Shown here piece by piece: positions 1 to 8,751 of a stretch of DNA of 16,343 nt. Where the stretch lies: positions 1-16,343 of the forward strand of contig JAOXYB010024025.1 in the NCBI GenBank assembly GCA_028565635.1, written 5' to 3'. Positions within the stretch are counted from its first letter, which is position 1; every line of letters starts with the position of its first letter. The notes under the pieces were generated by a model. That model made no database searches and had not been told where the DNA came from. It saw only the letters and a program-made list of their open reading frames with translations. The DNA is from Phoronis ovalis. Lineage: Eukaryota > Phoronida > Phoronidae. Both the position numbers and the translations under genes were made by a program.

Positions 1-739
1 AAGCATGAAACATGTGAAAAAATATGTTGGTGTGCTACATAAAGCCATAAAAAAATATCCTCATTGGGTGCTTCTGACAGTATACAAAATTTGAGTCTTG
101 AGTTTTTTAGGGAGAACTTGTTTAGAGGTGATTTTTCGTGTCCATGGACAACTTGGACTTCATTCGTGATAAAGAATCGCCTACTTACGAATTTTCATTC
201 AACTACAAACTGTGATATAGTTTCTATCCACAACTTTTAAAAGAGACACATTTTTAAAAATCTTAGACATTTTTGAGATCTAGATTGGAAGAATCTATAT
301 ATCGTTTCAGCTTTGTATCTACAGAGGTGTTGGATTTATATGTTCTTTGAAGTTCACATTTAGAAAAAGGGTAAGTGTTTCCTAAAATAGCCTCCTTACT
401 GATTACATAATCATGTTACAGATAAATAAAATAATTTTTCATAATCCTTAAGTTAATACTTTTCCAAAAATGTCTACCTTTTTGTTTCTAGTTTCTTTAA
501 ATTGCCCAAAATTTAACACAAATTGTGAATAACTTGTCAAGAATGACGAGTCATTTTTAGTAAAATGGAAATATAGAAATATATAAACTGTATTTAAATA
601 TGACTAAATATAAGTTACACAGTTGAAAAAATTATAATTTATCATTACTTTAGGCAATTTGAGTGGTTTAAAAAATGTTCAATGATAATACAAACTTTAT
701 TATTCAGACTGAGCCCAGGCTACATTTTTGCAAGTTGAG
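1..739. other. AT-rich intergenic DNA, no feature recognised
   Basis: No conserved protein signal was seen in any frame, and no RNA gene or repeat structure was recognised. It lies downstream of the 3' end of the carrier gene. Confidence 0.5.
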
Positions 740-916
740 TTTCAGAGCCTATAAATCTCCGTTTATATCAGTGGTTTATGGTATATTTTACCTCTCGATT
801 CAATTTTATATCTTGTCCTATATAGCTCCTGTGAAAACATATAGAATTTGTGATGTAAAAAATCATAAAATATGAAAGTTTTAAACTATATAGCGGAGAT
901 TTATAAGCTCTGAAAA
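740..916. repeat. Foldback repeat with arms of about 25 bp
   Basis: Plus-strand TTTCAGAGCCTATAAATCTC (from 740) reappears inverted at about 888-915, as CGGAGATTTATAAGCTCTGAAAA, with two or three mismatches and a loop of about 120 bp. This shape fits a MITE remnant. An open frame across it (675-875) has no coding character. Confidence 0.55.
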
Positions 917-1490
917 CCAAGTCGAGTTGGGTACATTAATGAAAAAGTAAAAGTACATTTTTTAAAAAGGTACTAATGATGTCTTAAGAGATATGAAAAG
1001 TTCTCTTTATGATTAGGTCTAAATGATTGTAATATTTGTAATTTTTCTTTCCACATTGCGAAATTTGGTCGACCCAAAGAGAAAATTTGGAAGTTCAATA
1101 ACGATATAATTTTTATATCGAACTAACATTTGAACCAATTGACTAGGCACATACAATATTTATTTTTCTATCATCAAACAGATGATAATGAGCTGCGGTC
1201 CAGTCAATCATTAATATATATTGTAAAATAGTGACTTTTCTATTTTATGATGCGACATATTTTTACATAGTTTTACCTATCTGACAAAACCTAAGAGTTT
1301 ATTGCTGTTAAGGCTTGTTCTAACTCTTTAATTTGGAGCAACTGTCACTTCCTGTTATTAGGATGATCAAAGAAGTAAATGAAATGTGAAAATTGCTGAA
1401 TATATTTTATAGAAAATGCAATCTAATGCCTAGAATTTGCTTGCTTTTTAAAATAATTTTATCTCCTGTAAATATAAATAATAAAAAACA
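917..1490. other. AT-rich intergenic DNA between a foldback repeat and the carrier 3' end
   Basis: Only low-complexity A/T runs are seen, and no open frame with protein-like composition. The true 3' end of the carrier transcript may fall at the right edge. Confidence 0.45.
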
Positions 1491-1512
1491 AATAATTAAT
1501 TTTACTAAAACT

Positions 1513-1518
1513 TTTATT
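1513..1518 (-). promoter_or_regulatory. Candidate polyadenylation signal of the ornithine carrier gene
   Basis: AATAAA is read on the minus strand (CATAATAAAAG), about 200 nt after the stop codon. It is the first canonical hexamer downstream and gives a plausible short 3' UTR ending near 1490-1500. Transcript data would settle it. Confidence 0.45.
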
Positions 1519-1716
1519 ATGTTGTATGCAAATATGTAAATAATATTTAAAATTTCTTAGATTTAAGTTGTTGCAAAATATAATGTTTTTGTTATTGCAG
1601 CTTTTACTTATAATACTTAAGTGTATACACCGTACTAATGCCATGTGCAATACGTAAAGACAAGCAACGAGGTGGAAGGCACTATTCAACATATTTGTAA
1701 TTTTCCTTTCCAGCAG

Positions 1717-1823
1717 TTAATTTAAAATTTTCTTTGTCCATTCAAATGCTACAAATAGTGCACCAGTTGCTGGAAACGTTCGTAGTAAAACAGGTCCCAG
1801 TCCCCTGTACAAGACGAGGAATC
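1717..1823 (-). CDS. SLC25A15: Ornithine carrier exon 5 (residues 288-322 and stop)
   Basis: Terminal coding exon. It encodes FLVLYRGLGPVLLRTFPATG followed by helix 6 (ALFVAFEWTKKILN) and TAA at 1719-1717. R302 corresponds to the substrate-contact arginine of helix 6. The C-terminus is several residues shorter than the human ...RKLMMNQLEAY. The acceptor is GACTATTTTAG. The match to SLC25A15 is unambiguous. Confidence 0.92.
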
Positions 1824-4800
1824 CTAAAATAGTCAAGGAGATGAAATTATATCTTTATTTATGTAACGCTAAGTTTTATAACCATAAAGCAGTTCGCCAT
1901 TATTTTGTTCTGTTGGGTGATTTAATTTCTTCTATACAAAAATAAAACCACTTCTGTCAGTAAAAGCAACTGTAATAACCTGAACATAAGCCCTAGGATT
2001 TATGTTTGAACTTTCAGAGTTTTCAGATTTTAGTTCAATTGTAAGCCGCGAAACCTTCAAGCGGGGACATACTTTTGAGTCATCATGCTAACCGTGCCTC
2101 ATGCAGTGACCAAAGCATGCATATACATACATGTACGATATCCAGTTTACGCCGTACCGTTTTTCGTGTTGGTAAGAAACATGGTAAAATGTTTAGGGAA
2201 AGTGGTATCTTAATAAATAGCTGATGTAGATGGACCATCTATACAACTAAAATAATGGAGTGTATTTTCCCGCCACTACTCCATCTACATCTATCAGGGT
2301 GTAACCGTGACCGGTAGATTACTTTCGTTGTGACATAGATATATTTGTACTGCCGACAACGAACGTTCCGTTGCCGCCGTGCATTTGTACGTTAAACGAA
2401 CTTCTCACCGGCGATTCCTAGCGTCCTATCCAGACACTAATTCCAATTCTAGCGTTTAGCCAAGACGCTAACCTTATGTGGTCTATTAATAATGTATGAA
2501 AAGCGTACACCGAAAATCACGGGGTCCATTTCTAGCTACACTTATCAATCCTTTTTCATTAATCGATGTCAACTTCGAGAAAAGTGCATTTCTTTTATCT
2601 CCGTTTAAAAAAAAAAGACTGGGTTAGTTCAAACGTAATCCCAACTTCTTATTGCGATCCGGTATGTAATGCGATAATTCAGTATAAATAAGTGTTGCTT
2701 CTATAGGAATTGGGAGAACTGCCTTGTCATTAAGTAAATTAATAAATGTCGAATAAAATTTAACTACATGGTAACTGTAGAATATATCAACTAAGCTGGC
2801 ATCATAATGTTATTATATGTCTGGCCCGTGATTATATAACCTAAGGCTGGAAATACAATGCAGTTCACAAACCTTCTTCTCTGAATATCTTCAACAATAC
2901 TGTAAAGAATCCTGCATTTTTATCTCCAGATGTGCAGGATACTTGCACTCGAGATGTCACAACATCAGCTGGGAAAACGGCTACCCAAAGACAAACCCCA
3001 CCAATACCACCAGCTATTGCTGTTCTAAACGGACCTTAAAAAAACAGACTTTCAGTATACAATCTTTTTGAAAGATATAAGTTAAATTATGCGGGTAGAT
3101 TTAATCTATCAAAAATATTACTTCAAAAGTACTTGTGAAAGTTAATCTATGAAATAGGAACAGTCACATAGAGCAGTGAAACTTTTAGAACTGAATGTTG
3201 ATATCTGTTTATACACAAAAAAGTACTTATTACAAAAACGCCATAACAAAACTGCACCTACAAATAGCACCTTAGGTTATTAGTTAGGCAATATAAACAT
3301 TACAGTCACTGAAAGTAACAGTAACACTAATTACAAGTCAATAAAACCAGATACAACAAAGAAATTGTTAAAACACGTTCCTCAAGAATGCTTGCTACTT
3401 CCTGCATCGGTGAATGCTCCTTTGTACTACTAGTATAGCAACATCATCTCGGTGACGGTGACAAAATGAAAGCGAGATAATGTGTTAATGAAAAAACAGA
3501 GTGTCTTCACAAACATGTCTGTAAATAGCAGTTTTTTCTTGATGCACACATGCATATTTACCTATTTCTTCCTTTGTTTTACCACTAGGTGTTAGTAATC
3601 TTCTAGCAATTTCATAGCCTCCAAAGAAGAAAAAGTACCCTGGCATTTCTCTCATCAATGTAGGTGTAAACGCAACATAAACTCCACGAATACCTTCTGC
3701 CCGTAATACATCTCTAGTAATGGACCAGGGTCCTCTATGAAATTGATTTAGTTAATAACACAAATACATGTACAAGAATCCACCAGTTATGTCTTATTAC
3801 ATACAATCGATAAAAAAACCAACAATTAATGAAAATGGGAATTCAAAACTAAATATTTTTTGAATGAAGCCACTCAAAAAATATTTGATTAAAAAATTAC
3901 TATATTGTGAACTATTTCTAAGTATTATTTAAACACGTCATTAAATATAATATACTGCTTTGGCAGTACAGGAGAAAACATTTGCCACTAGAGGTCGCCA
4001 CACCGATAAAGCCATTATTTTGCACCAGATGGCTGTTTCGCAGTCTGAACAAACCCATCCGTTATTGTTACGTACCTTCTCAATTAACGTCTGAGCTTAA
4101 CCATAGTCAATTGCTGTTATATTCCTTCAATTTAACAAGACCGAAATATATAAATACGTCATTAAACTTTTGACCCGACTTTCCCAACCGAGATTAGTCA
4201 TTCTGAATAAGTATCGCCGGGGAACCCGCTTTATGCATAGCGGGCTATACATAAACTGACAGAACAGAATGTGTGTGATCGACCTATTTAAACTATAGCT
4301 ACCAGCTTAGTCCACTGTTATACATATTATTGCAAGCTGTAATTTGATTGGAGTCAAGACTTTCACGACACTTCATACATAATTAAAGAGATTATCGTGC
4401 TTTTCGAAATAATAAACAAAAATTGACTATTGTTAAGCCCAGACGTCAGTTGAGAAGGTACGGAACACTAACGGATGGATTTATTCACATTGGCTGTTTC
4501 GTCCCTCTGGGTACATCACAGTATTAGAGGCGCTACCTAGAGGAAATAAGACAACACAGGTAACTCAAAAGTTAAGCTCTACTTCAATACTTTAGAACTA
4601 CATCTTTTTCAAATACAAATACGTATTCTTTTACAGAGTTACGGATAATCATCTATAGTTAAATAAACATATACACATTTCGTCACTTACACATTTCTAA
4701 GAACTATTCTAGGATCTTCTCCTTTTAATGTACAAGTTTCTCTCATTGTTTGTAAACGACATTTAACTAACCCAATTGGACATAGAGTCAATGACGAAAA

Positions 4801-7800
4801 GAATGCTGCAAAAAATCCTGCTGATGCATTTTCTAAAGCAGTCATTTTCGATACCTCTTCTTTTCCTGTTAATTTGATTACAAACTTTTGGCAGATACCA
4901 TATGCCATAAACAGTATAGAGTTCTCTGTTATGTTCGCAGCCATTGCTGGCACAGTACCGGCATATAAACCTCTTATGCCATCTTGCTTAAAAGTTTGAG
5001 TAAAACACTGGAATGCATTTTTGTACAGATGAGAGAAAGTTTGCATCTTAACTTTCACTGTATCCAAGGATTGCCCTACACACACAGTAGCAATACCACC
5101 TACAGAAAACAAAAGGTTTTATAGTCGGGGAAACATGACCATCTGATAAATTTACACCATTTTATATATCATCTGAGCGTGATGAGGTACCCACAAGAGG
5201 CATTCACACCTTTTTATAGCTTTATAGGTTGTTATTTGAAACATTTTGGCGAGTTAATTTGCTTGCGATGAGAACAGCATCGCATTAACTCTTATATACA
5301 GAATCTTATAATCACTGCCTCTGAATTATATTCCTGGACCTGTTGTTCACAAGTATGAATTCCCCCCAGTGGTGCCTCACCACGTTCCGATGATTCAAGA
5401 AGTGGGTAAACATTTATCGGACACTGATCTTTCCCCGACTATAATATCAAGAAATACATTAGCATTAGTATTCAAGGCAATTTATTGTACGTTGTTATGT
5501 GTTAATGTTGGCGAGATCTCACGAGAATGAGATCTGTGCGGAAGCCATCTCTGCTAGCTAGTCATGCTTATATATCACTTCTTTATTATTAATAGTTAGA
5601 ATACTACAGTGGCGACGAGGAAATAAGATTGCAGAATGTGTACGGCAACATTGGTGAATACATCGACGGCGAAAATGCTGGCTGGGTTGATTAGTGTGAA
5701 AGGTTAGAGCAGTATTTCATCGCAAATAAAATCGTCGACACGGATGATATTCATAGTTCAACGTGAAAAGGCTGTTTTTCTAAGTGTCGTTGGAGAAAAA
5801 ATATATAGTCTAATAAAAACGTTGTTAATCCCACAAAACAAACAACTGATAAAACGTATGCAGAGTTTTAAAAAATAGTTGAGGAACATGTAGCTCCCAA
5901 GCCGATAGTAACAGCTGAGCGGTACAAATTCTGGAGTCGAAAACAGAATAGTGGAGAGAGAGTGACACAGTATGTGACAGAACTTAGAAACTATCGGAAA
6001 AGCACGAGTTTCGTGATTTTCTTAACGAGGCATTACGCGATATGTTTGTGATTAGTTTGTGCGACAAATTAGCACAGGAAAACTGTTGAATGCGAGCGAG
6101 TTAGCAATGAAAAAAGCTTTTGAAATTGCACTAAGTCATGAAAAGACAGCAAAATAAGTTGACGAAATACATGGTTCGGTTGAATCGAAAAAGGTGAATA
6201 TATGAAACACGAACAAGAATGCTATCGTTGTGGGAAACAAAACCATTGTGCAGCAAAATGCTTCTATAAGACAATTAGCATTTGCCGGCGGTGCAACAAA
6301 ACGGTTCATATAGCGAAACATGTACAGAAGCTCAAGCCAGATTGGAAGTACATGGTATTATTTAGAAGGTTGAATATAGTGATTGGACATCACCGATAGT
6401 ACCAATAAGGAAAGCTAATAAGGATATATGAAAATGCTTATGCCAAAATGGACTGAGATGCAATGTATCAAAACTGCACATTTATGAAACCTTCCCTAAA
6501 ATATTTGAGTTTTAGTGTTGATAAAAGTGGACGGCGTATGGATGATGAAACAACATAGACTGTTCGAGAAGCACCACGTCCTACTTGTAGAGTACATGTA
6601 GAACTACACTCTTTTCTTGGATTAGTCAAGCATTACAGAAGATATGCGCCCAATCTATCAACATTAGCCAGTCTACTGACAAAGTTACTGCAGAAAGATA
6701 AGAAATGCAAGTGGTCATCGCAGTGTGACCGTCACAAATCAGTCAAGGAAATAAAATAGGTGCTTTCTACAGAAACAGGATTTTAGGTTCACTATGACTC
6801 GGAGAAACCTTTATCAATGGCTGTAGATGCATCTCCGTAGGATGTTGGAGCAGTAATTTCACATTTTACCGATGATGGAGAGAGACCAATATCATATGCA
6901 TCTAGATTAATGACGCCAACAGAGTGAAATTATTCACAGCTTGAGAAGGAAAGGCTTGCAATAAAATATTCGGGCTGCGTAAGTTCCACCAGTCCTTGTA
7001 AGGGCGAAAATTTACCCTGGTAACTAACAATAAACCACTGAGTTTACATTAGGACCAAAGAAAGGAATACCAGTTCTGGCTGCTACTACCAGGATTCAGC
7101 GGTGGATTATACGATTGGCCGCATACAATTATGACATCAAAGTGAGGACCGAGTGAAAACGGTAATGCAGATCCGTTGTCAAGACTTCCACTCATGGAAA
7201 CTGAACTAACATGCGAGTTGCTAAAGTGGACAAAAGAGGCCACAATGTTAAATATCTCGCAGATAAAGCACTTACCAATTACAGCTCGAGCCATAAGTCG
7301 TGTGACATATAAAGACCCTGTTTTTGTTCTTTCCCGCATTAAGCATTTTACAAAAGAAGGGTGGCCAGAAGCTGAAGATCTCGATCCAGAATTACAACAT
7401 TATCGCAATATAGGAGGTACGAGATTACGGTAGAAAAAGCTGCTTGTTTTTGAGTACTAGAACTATTGTTCCAGTAAAGTGTAGAGCTCAAATTCTGGGT
7501 GAACTACATAGTAACCACCCAGGCATTGTCAAGATAAAGGGCTAGCTAGGCTATATGTATGGTGGCTTGGATATTGAGAACATGATCTTCAAATGTAAAA
7601 CATGTCAAGATATGCAACCTCAAGCTCTACAGGCTAAGGCTAATGCTTGAAAATGGCCCACATCTCCTTGGTGCCGTATACATGTGGATTTTGCAGGTCA
7701 TAGGAGAAATATTCTTTATAAAAGTGGATGCACCTTCCAAATGGCCAGAAGTTTGTAAAATATAATCTGTTACTACGGAGTGTACTACTGAAAGTTTGAG

Positions 7801-8188
7801 ACGTGTATTGCTACGCAAGGTGTGCCAGTAGAGCTGGTTTCTGATAACGGACCGCAGTTTACATCGACAGAATTCCAGGAATTCATGAGAGCCAACAATA
7901 TATTAGATCAGCGCCATTTCATCCTAGTACAAACGGGGAAGCAGAGAGTTTCGTACGAACTTTTAAAACAGAAATGAAAGAGAAAAAGGGCCAAAAAGCT
8001 ACATGGAATCAAAAAAAATATGTGAGTGTCTGTTATTGAAAACGACATTGACCGGAACAAAAAGTCTTACCATTTAGCCCACCAATAAAATCTATGGTGG
8101 CATCAAGTTTGTGGTTCTCCGCAGAATGTGTTTTTCTCTCATCATCTGTTCTTCCAACTAAAACTACATCAGTCATTTCTGAATCCAT
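1717..8188 (-). CDS. SLC25A15: Mitochondrial ornithine carrier, SLC25A15/ORC family, complete five-exon gene
   Basis: Inner-membrane carrier expected to exchange cytosolic ornithine (and related basic amino acids) for matrix citrulline or H+, feeding the urea/arginine pathway. Seen: exons 8188-8071, 5099-4691, 3734-3562, 3034-2873 and 1823-1717 join with phases 1, 2, 1, 1 into exactly 323 codons (322 residues plus stop). The human protein is about 301 residues; the excess is a 20-25 residue acidic N-terminus. Three carrier repeats are present: GQSLDTVKVKMQTF (48-61), CPIGLVKCRLQT (146-157) and FPADVVTSRVQV (254-265). Substrate-side residues match the ornithine carriers: E98 in ANITENS, R204/E205 in MREMPGYFFFFGGYE, R302 in LLRTFPATGALF. 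Oddities: proline 50 of signature 1 is Ser, the acidic residue of signature 2 is Gly149, and the basic residue of signature 3 is Thr260. The start is ATG at 8188 in an ACAATGG context, with an in-frame TGA four codons upstream. Family is near certain; ornithine specificity is inferred from similarity. Confidence 0.92.
1983..2006. repeat. Imperfect palindrome centred on CCTAGG
   Basis: AACATAA and TTATGTT flank the core CCTAGG with one 2-bp mismatch on each side. It lies in intron 4 of the carrier gene. Function is unknown and it could be chance. Confidence 0.4.
2221..2297. repeat. Small inverted-repeat hairpin in intron 4
   Basis: CTGATGTAGATGGA at 2221 is mirrored by TCCATCTACATCTATCAG at 2280-2297, with a 3-4 bp insertion in one arm and about 46 bp between. 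The downstream stretch 2300-2560 is richer in CpG than the surrounding intron and may be part of an old insertion. Nothing codes here. Confidence 0.5.
2873..3034 (-). CDS. SLC25A15: Ornithine carrier exon 4 (residues 234-288)
   Basis: Encodes helix 5 (AIAGGIGGVCLWVAVF) and the third signature PADVVTSRVQV, followed by the third matrix helix FFTVLLKIFREEG. The acceptor is TGTTTTTTTAAG, a non-typical AAG ending but preceded by a T-run. The donor G|GTTTGT at 2872 is weaker than the others. The threonine at signature position 6 (codon ACA) replaces the Lys/Arg normal in this family. Confidence 0.92.
3562..3734 (-). CDS. SLC25A15: Ornithine carrier exon 3 (residues 176-234)
   Basis: Encodes the second matrix helix (GPWSITRDVLRAEGIRG), then helix 4 with TLMREMPGYFFFFGGYE, the most diagnostic stretch of the ornithine carrier group, which includes the RE pair expected to contact the substrate amino acid. 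It ends SGKTKEEIG, like the human SGRSKDELG loop. The acceptor is TTTCATAG (weak pyrimidine tract) and the donor is G|GTAAAT at 3561. Phases agree with both neighbours. Confidence 0.93.
3979..4547. mobile_element. Foldback/MITE-like element with long inverted arms, intron 2
   Basis: The left arm (about 3979-4112) and right arm (about 4421-4547) are inverted copies. The inner 65 bp match best: CATCCGTTATTGTTACGTAC opposite CATCCGTTAGTGTTCCGTAC, and so on through CTTAACCATAGTCAATT. Outer parts (CTAGAGGTCGCC opposite CTAGGTAGCGCC) are more decayed. The core of about 300 bp has no coding potential, so this looks non-autonomous. No target-site duplication is clear. It lies wholly within intron 2 (3735-4690), so splicing should remove it. 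Confidence 0.7.
4691..5099 (-). CDS. SLC25A15: Ornithine carrier exon 2 (residues 40-176)
   Basis: Largest exon. It carries the rest of helix 1, the first carrier signature, helix 2 (VPAMAANITENSILFMAYG), the matrix loop, helix 3 and the second signature (PIGLVK, residues 147-152). The acceptor is TTTTGTTTTCTGTAG, with the exon starting at 5099. The donor is T|GTAAGTGA at 4690 (phase 2). The apparent TTG initiation just upstream (5112) is simply intron sequence read through the acceptor. Similarity to animal ORC proteins is strong from KVKMQTF onward. Confidence 0.93.
5120..5443. mobile_element. MITE-like element with TAGTCGGGGAAA termini, intron 1
   Basis: TATAGTCGGGGAAACATG at 5120 is mirrored by ATCTTTCCCCGACTATA ending near 5443, and similarity continues inward for about 35 bp (ATAAAT, TTTAC, CCA). 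The termini abut TA dinucleotides, which would fit a Tc1/mariner-type TA target, though this is inference. The element's end lies about 20 bp upstream of the exon 2 acceptor at 5099, so the branch-point region of intron 1 may be made of element sequence. Confidence 0.65.
5493..5608 (+). repeat. Putative 5' LTR of the Gypsy relic (about 116 bp)
   Basis: Starts TGTTATGTGTTAATGTTGG and ends ATACTACA, so it has TG...CA termini. It contains an imperfect palindrome around GAGATCTC/GAGATCT, and the TTTATTATTAATA run near its end could hold a processing signal. It directly precedes a TGGCGACGAGG primer-site-like motif. No second copy was found in the window, so the boundaries rest on motif logic. Confidence 0.6.
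5610..5620 (+). promoter_or_regulatory. Primer-binding-like site TGGCGACGAGG
   Basis: TGGCGACGAGG begins one base after the CA end of the putative LTR, the position of a tRNA primer site in LTR retrotransposons. Which tRNA would pair is not determined here. Confidence 0.5.
5641..6330 (+). pseudogene. Gag remnant with tandem zinc knuckles (Ty3/Gypsy)
   Basis: The frame at 5641 reads YGNIGEYIDGENAGWVD, a stop, then CERLEQYFIANKI, the classic start of invertebrate Gypsy Gag. AVFLSVVGEKIYSLI follows at about 5767, then EEHVAPKPIV and RYKFWSRKQN (about 5880-5950) in shifted frames. At 6220 a knuckle CYRCGKQNHCAAKC fits CX2CX4HX4C. A second, CRRCNKTVHIAKH, has its last Cys changed to His. Several stops and frameshifts break it, so no functional Gag can be made. 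Confidence 0.82.
6331..7190 (+). pseudogene. Pol remnant: RT pieces and RNase H (Ty3/Gypsy)
   Basis: QARLEVHGII, a stop, then KVEYSDWTSPIVPIRKAN (about 6332-6415) is the N-terminal RT fingers region. The reading then jumps to SFSVDKSGRRMDDE and REAPRPTC...FLGLVKHYRRYAPNLSTL (about 6500-6670), the RT C-terminus and connection, so about 150 residues with the palm and YxDD are deleted. RNase H follows: VHYDSEKPLSMAVDASP, a stop, then DVGAVISHFTDDGERPISYA (about 6787-6905). The last part (about 7070-7190) reads LLLPGFSGGLYDW and NADPLSRLPL. The protease domain is absent between the knuckles and RT. Confidence 0.83.
7176..8015 (+). pseudogene. Pol remnant: integrase zinc domain and DDE core (Ty3/Gypsy)
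   Basis: An open linker (7176-7433) leads into VPVKCRAQILGELHSNHPGI, with FKCKTCQ about 25 codons later: the HHCC zinc domain (His codons about 7506 and 7515, Cys codons 7594 and 7603). The core follows: HVDFAG (Asp at 7687), KVDAPSKWPEV in a shifted frame, LVSDNGPQFTSTEF (Asp at 7843) and HPSTNGEAESFVRTFK (Glu at 7944). All three acidic residues survive but lie in different frames split by stops. Sequence ends about 20 codons after the Glu, so the integrase C-terminus is lost. Confidence 0.84.
8071..8188 (-). CDS. SLC25A15: Ornithine carrier exon 1 (residues 1-39 and first base of codon 40)
   Basis: Short first coding exon, too small to stand out as an ORF. It reads MDSEMTDVV... and ends KLDATIDFIGGLN, matching the start of transmembrane helix 1 of ornithine carriers (human AAIDLTAGAAGG). 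The exon ends in a G and is followed by GTAAGACTTT, a strong donor, giving a phase-1 junction that pairs exactly with exon 2. The N-terminal 27 residues are hydrophilic and acidic with no amphipathic presequence, as expected because most SLC25 carriers use internal targeting signals. Untranslated exons further upstream cannot be excluded. Confidence 0.88.
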
Positions 8189-8407
8189 TGTGGAAAGTCA
8201 GGTCGTCCAAGTTTGCGCGTGATCTAATCCATAGCTGTTAACGTTAAGCAGAGGAATTGAGATTATTATAGCTAATTCACCACATGGGGTACTGTATCAT
8301 GACGAGATGCAGTTACAGACTGTTCAGAAAATCAGGGCGTCATATTTTGGTGCAAGAATTTTCTTGCACAAAAGGGCGTTTCTGGACAATTAAAACTATT
8401 TCGTTTC

Positions 8408-8528
8408 GAAAATCTGCTTATGCCATTTTTTTTGGAGAATATGTGTTACAAACAGAAACCAAAAACTTATGTCCAGCTAAAAATTGTAGAAATGGTTTGA
8501 TTTTTAAAAAATCCCATTCAAATGCATA
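8408..8528 (+). repeat. Dispersed repeat, copy A (about 120 bp)
   Basis: Matches 15685-15811 in the same orientation. Shared blocks include AAAATCTGCTTATGCCATT against AAAATCTACTTGTACCATT, and AAAAATTGTAG...TTTGATTTTTAA...TTCAAATGCATA against the same string with TGTATA. I estimate roughly 70-75% identity by eye. It lies about 0.2 kb upstream of the carrier start codon, so it may be within the promoter region. An open frame over 8284-8529 is incidental. Confidence 0.6.
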
Positions 8529-8751
8529 GGGGGCGTTTATTCTGGGGAAATGTTATACATTAAGCCGTTCTATCCAAACACAAACTTTCTGTTAATATTC
8601 TGTTTGACACATTTAAGGTAAAAATCCCATGGTAAGTGGCGCATGTAATCGCACACGAGCATGACACCAGAATCGTGTATTGAGTATGGATTTTTTCGCA
8701 TGTGCACAAATCGCATATTTTTTTTTGGTGCATTTCTTCCAGGTAGTACAC

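Larger units (their letters stand above)
5493..8015 (+). mobile_element. Decayed Ty3/Gypsy LTR retrotransposon in intron 1, antisense to the host gene
   Basis: Parts in order: a short 5' LTR, a primer-binding-like site, gag, tandem zinc knuckles, an RT fragment, the RT/RNase H connection, RNase H, and integrase zinc-binding and catalytic regions. All are on the plus strand, opposite to the carrier gene. Every domain contains stops or frameshifts. The protease and the RT palm with its YxDD site are missing, and sequence stops after the third integrase acidic residue with no 3' LTR before the exon 1 donor at 8070. It is a dead copy about 2.5 kb long; intact members are usually 4-5 kb. Confidence 0.88.

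Noticed and set aside
675-875. Plus-strand 66-codon frame
   Set aside because: It crosses the loop of a foldback repeat and has AT-driven composition with no signature.
2626-2640. tRNA-like B box around GTTCAAACG (possible SINE)
   Set aside because: The final C of the B-box consensus is missing, no A box lies at the right distance and no A-tail follows.
5100-5112. Translation start of the carrier at TTG 5112
   Set aside because: This is the polypyrimidine tract and AG acceptor of intron 1. The real N-terminus is encoded at 8188-8071 with matching phase.
6136-6321. Minus-strand frame opposite the zinc knuckles
   Set aside because: It is the complement of the Gag remnant and has no independent signal.
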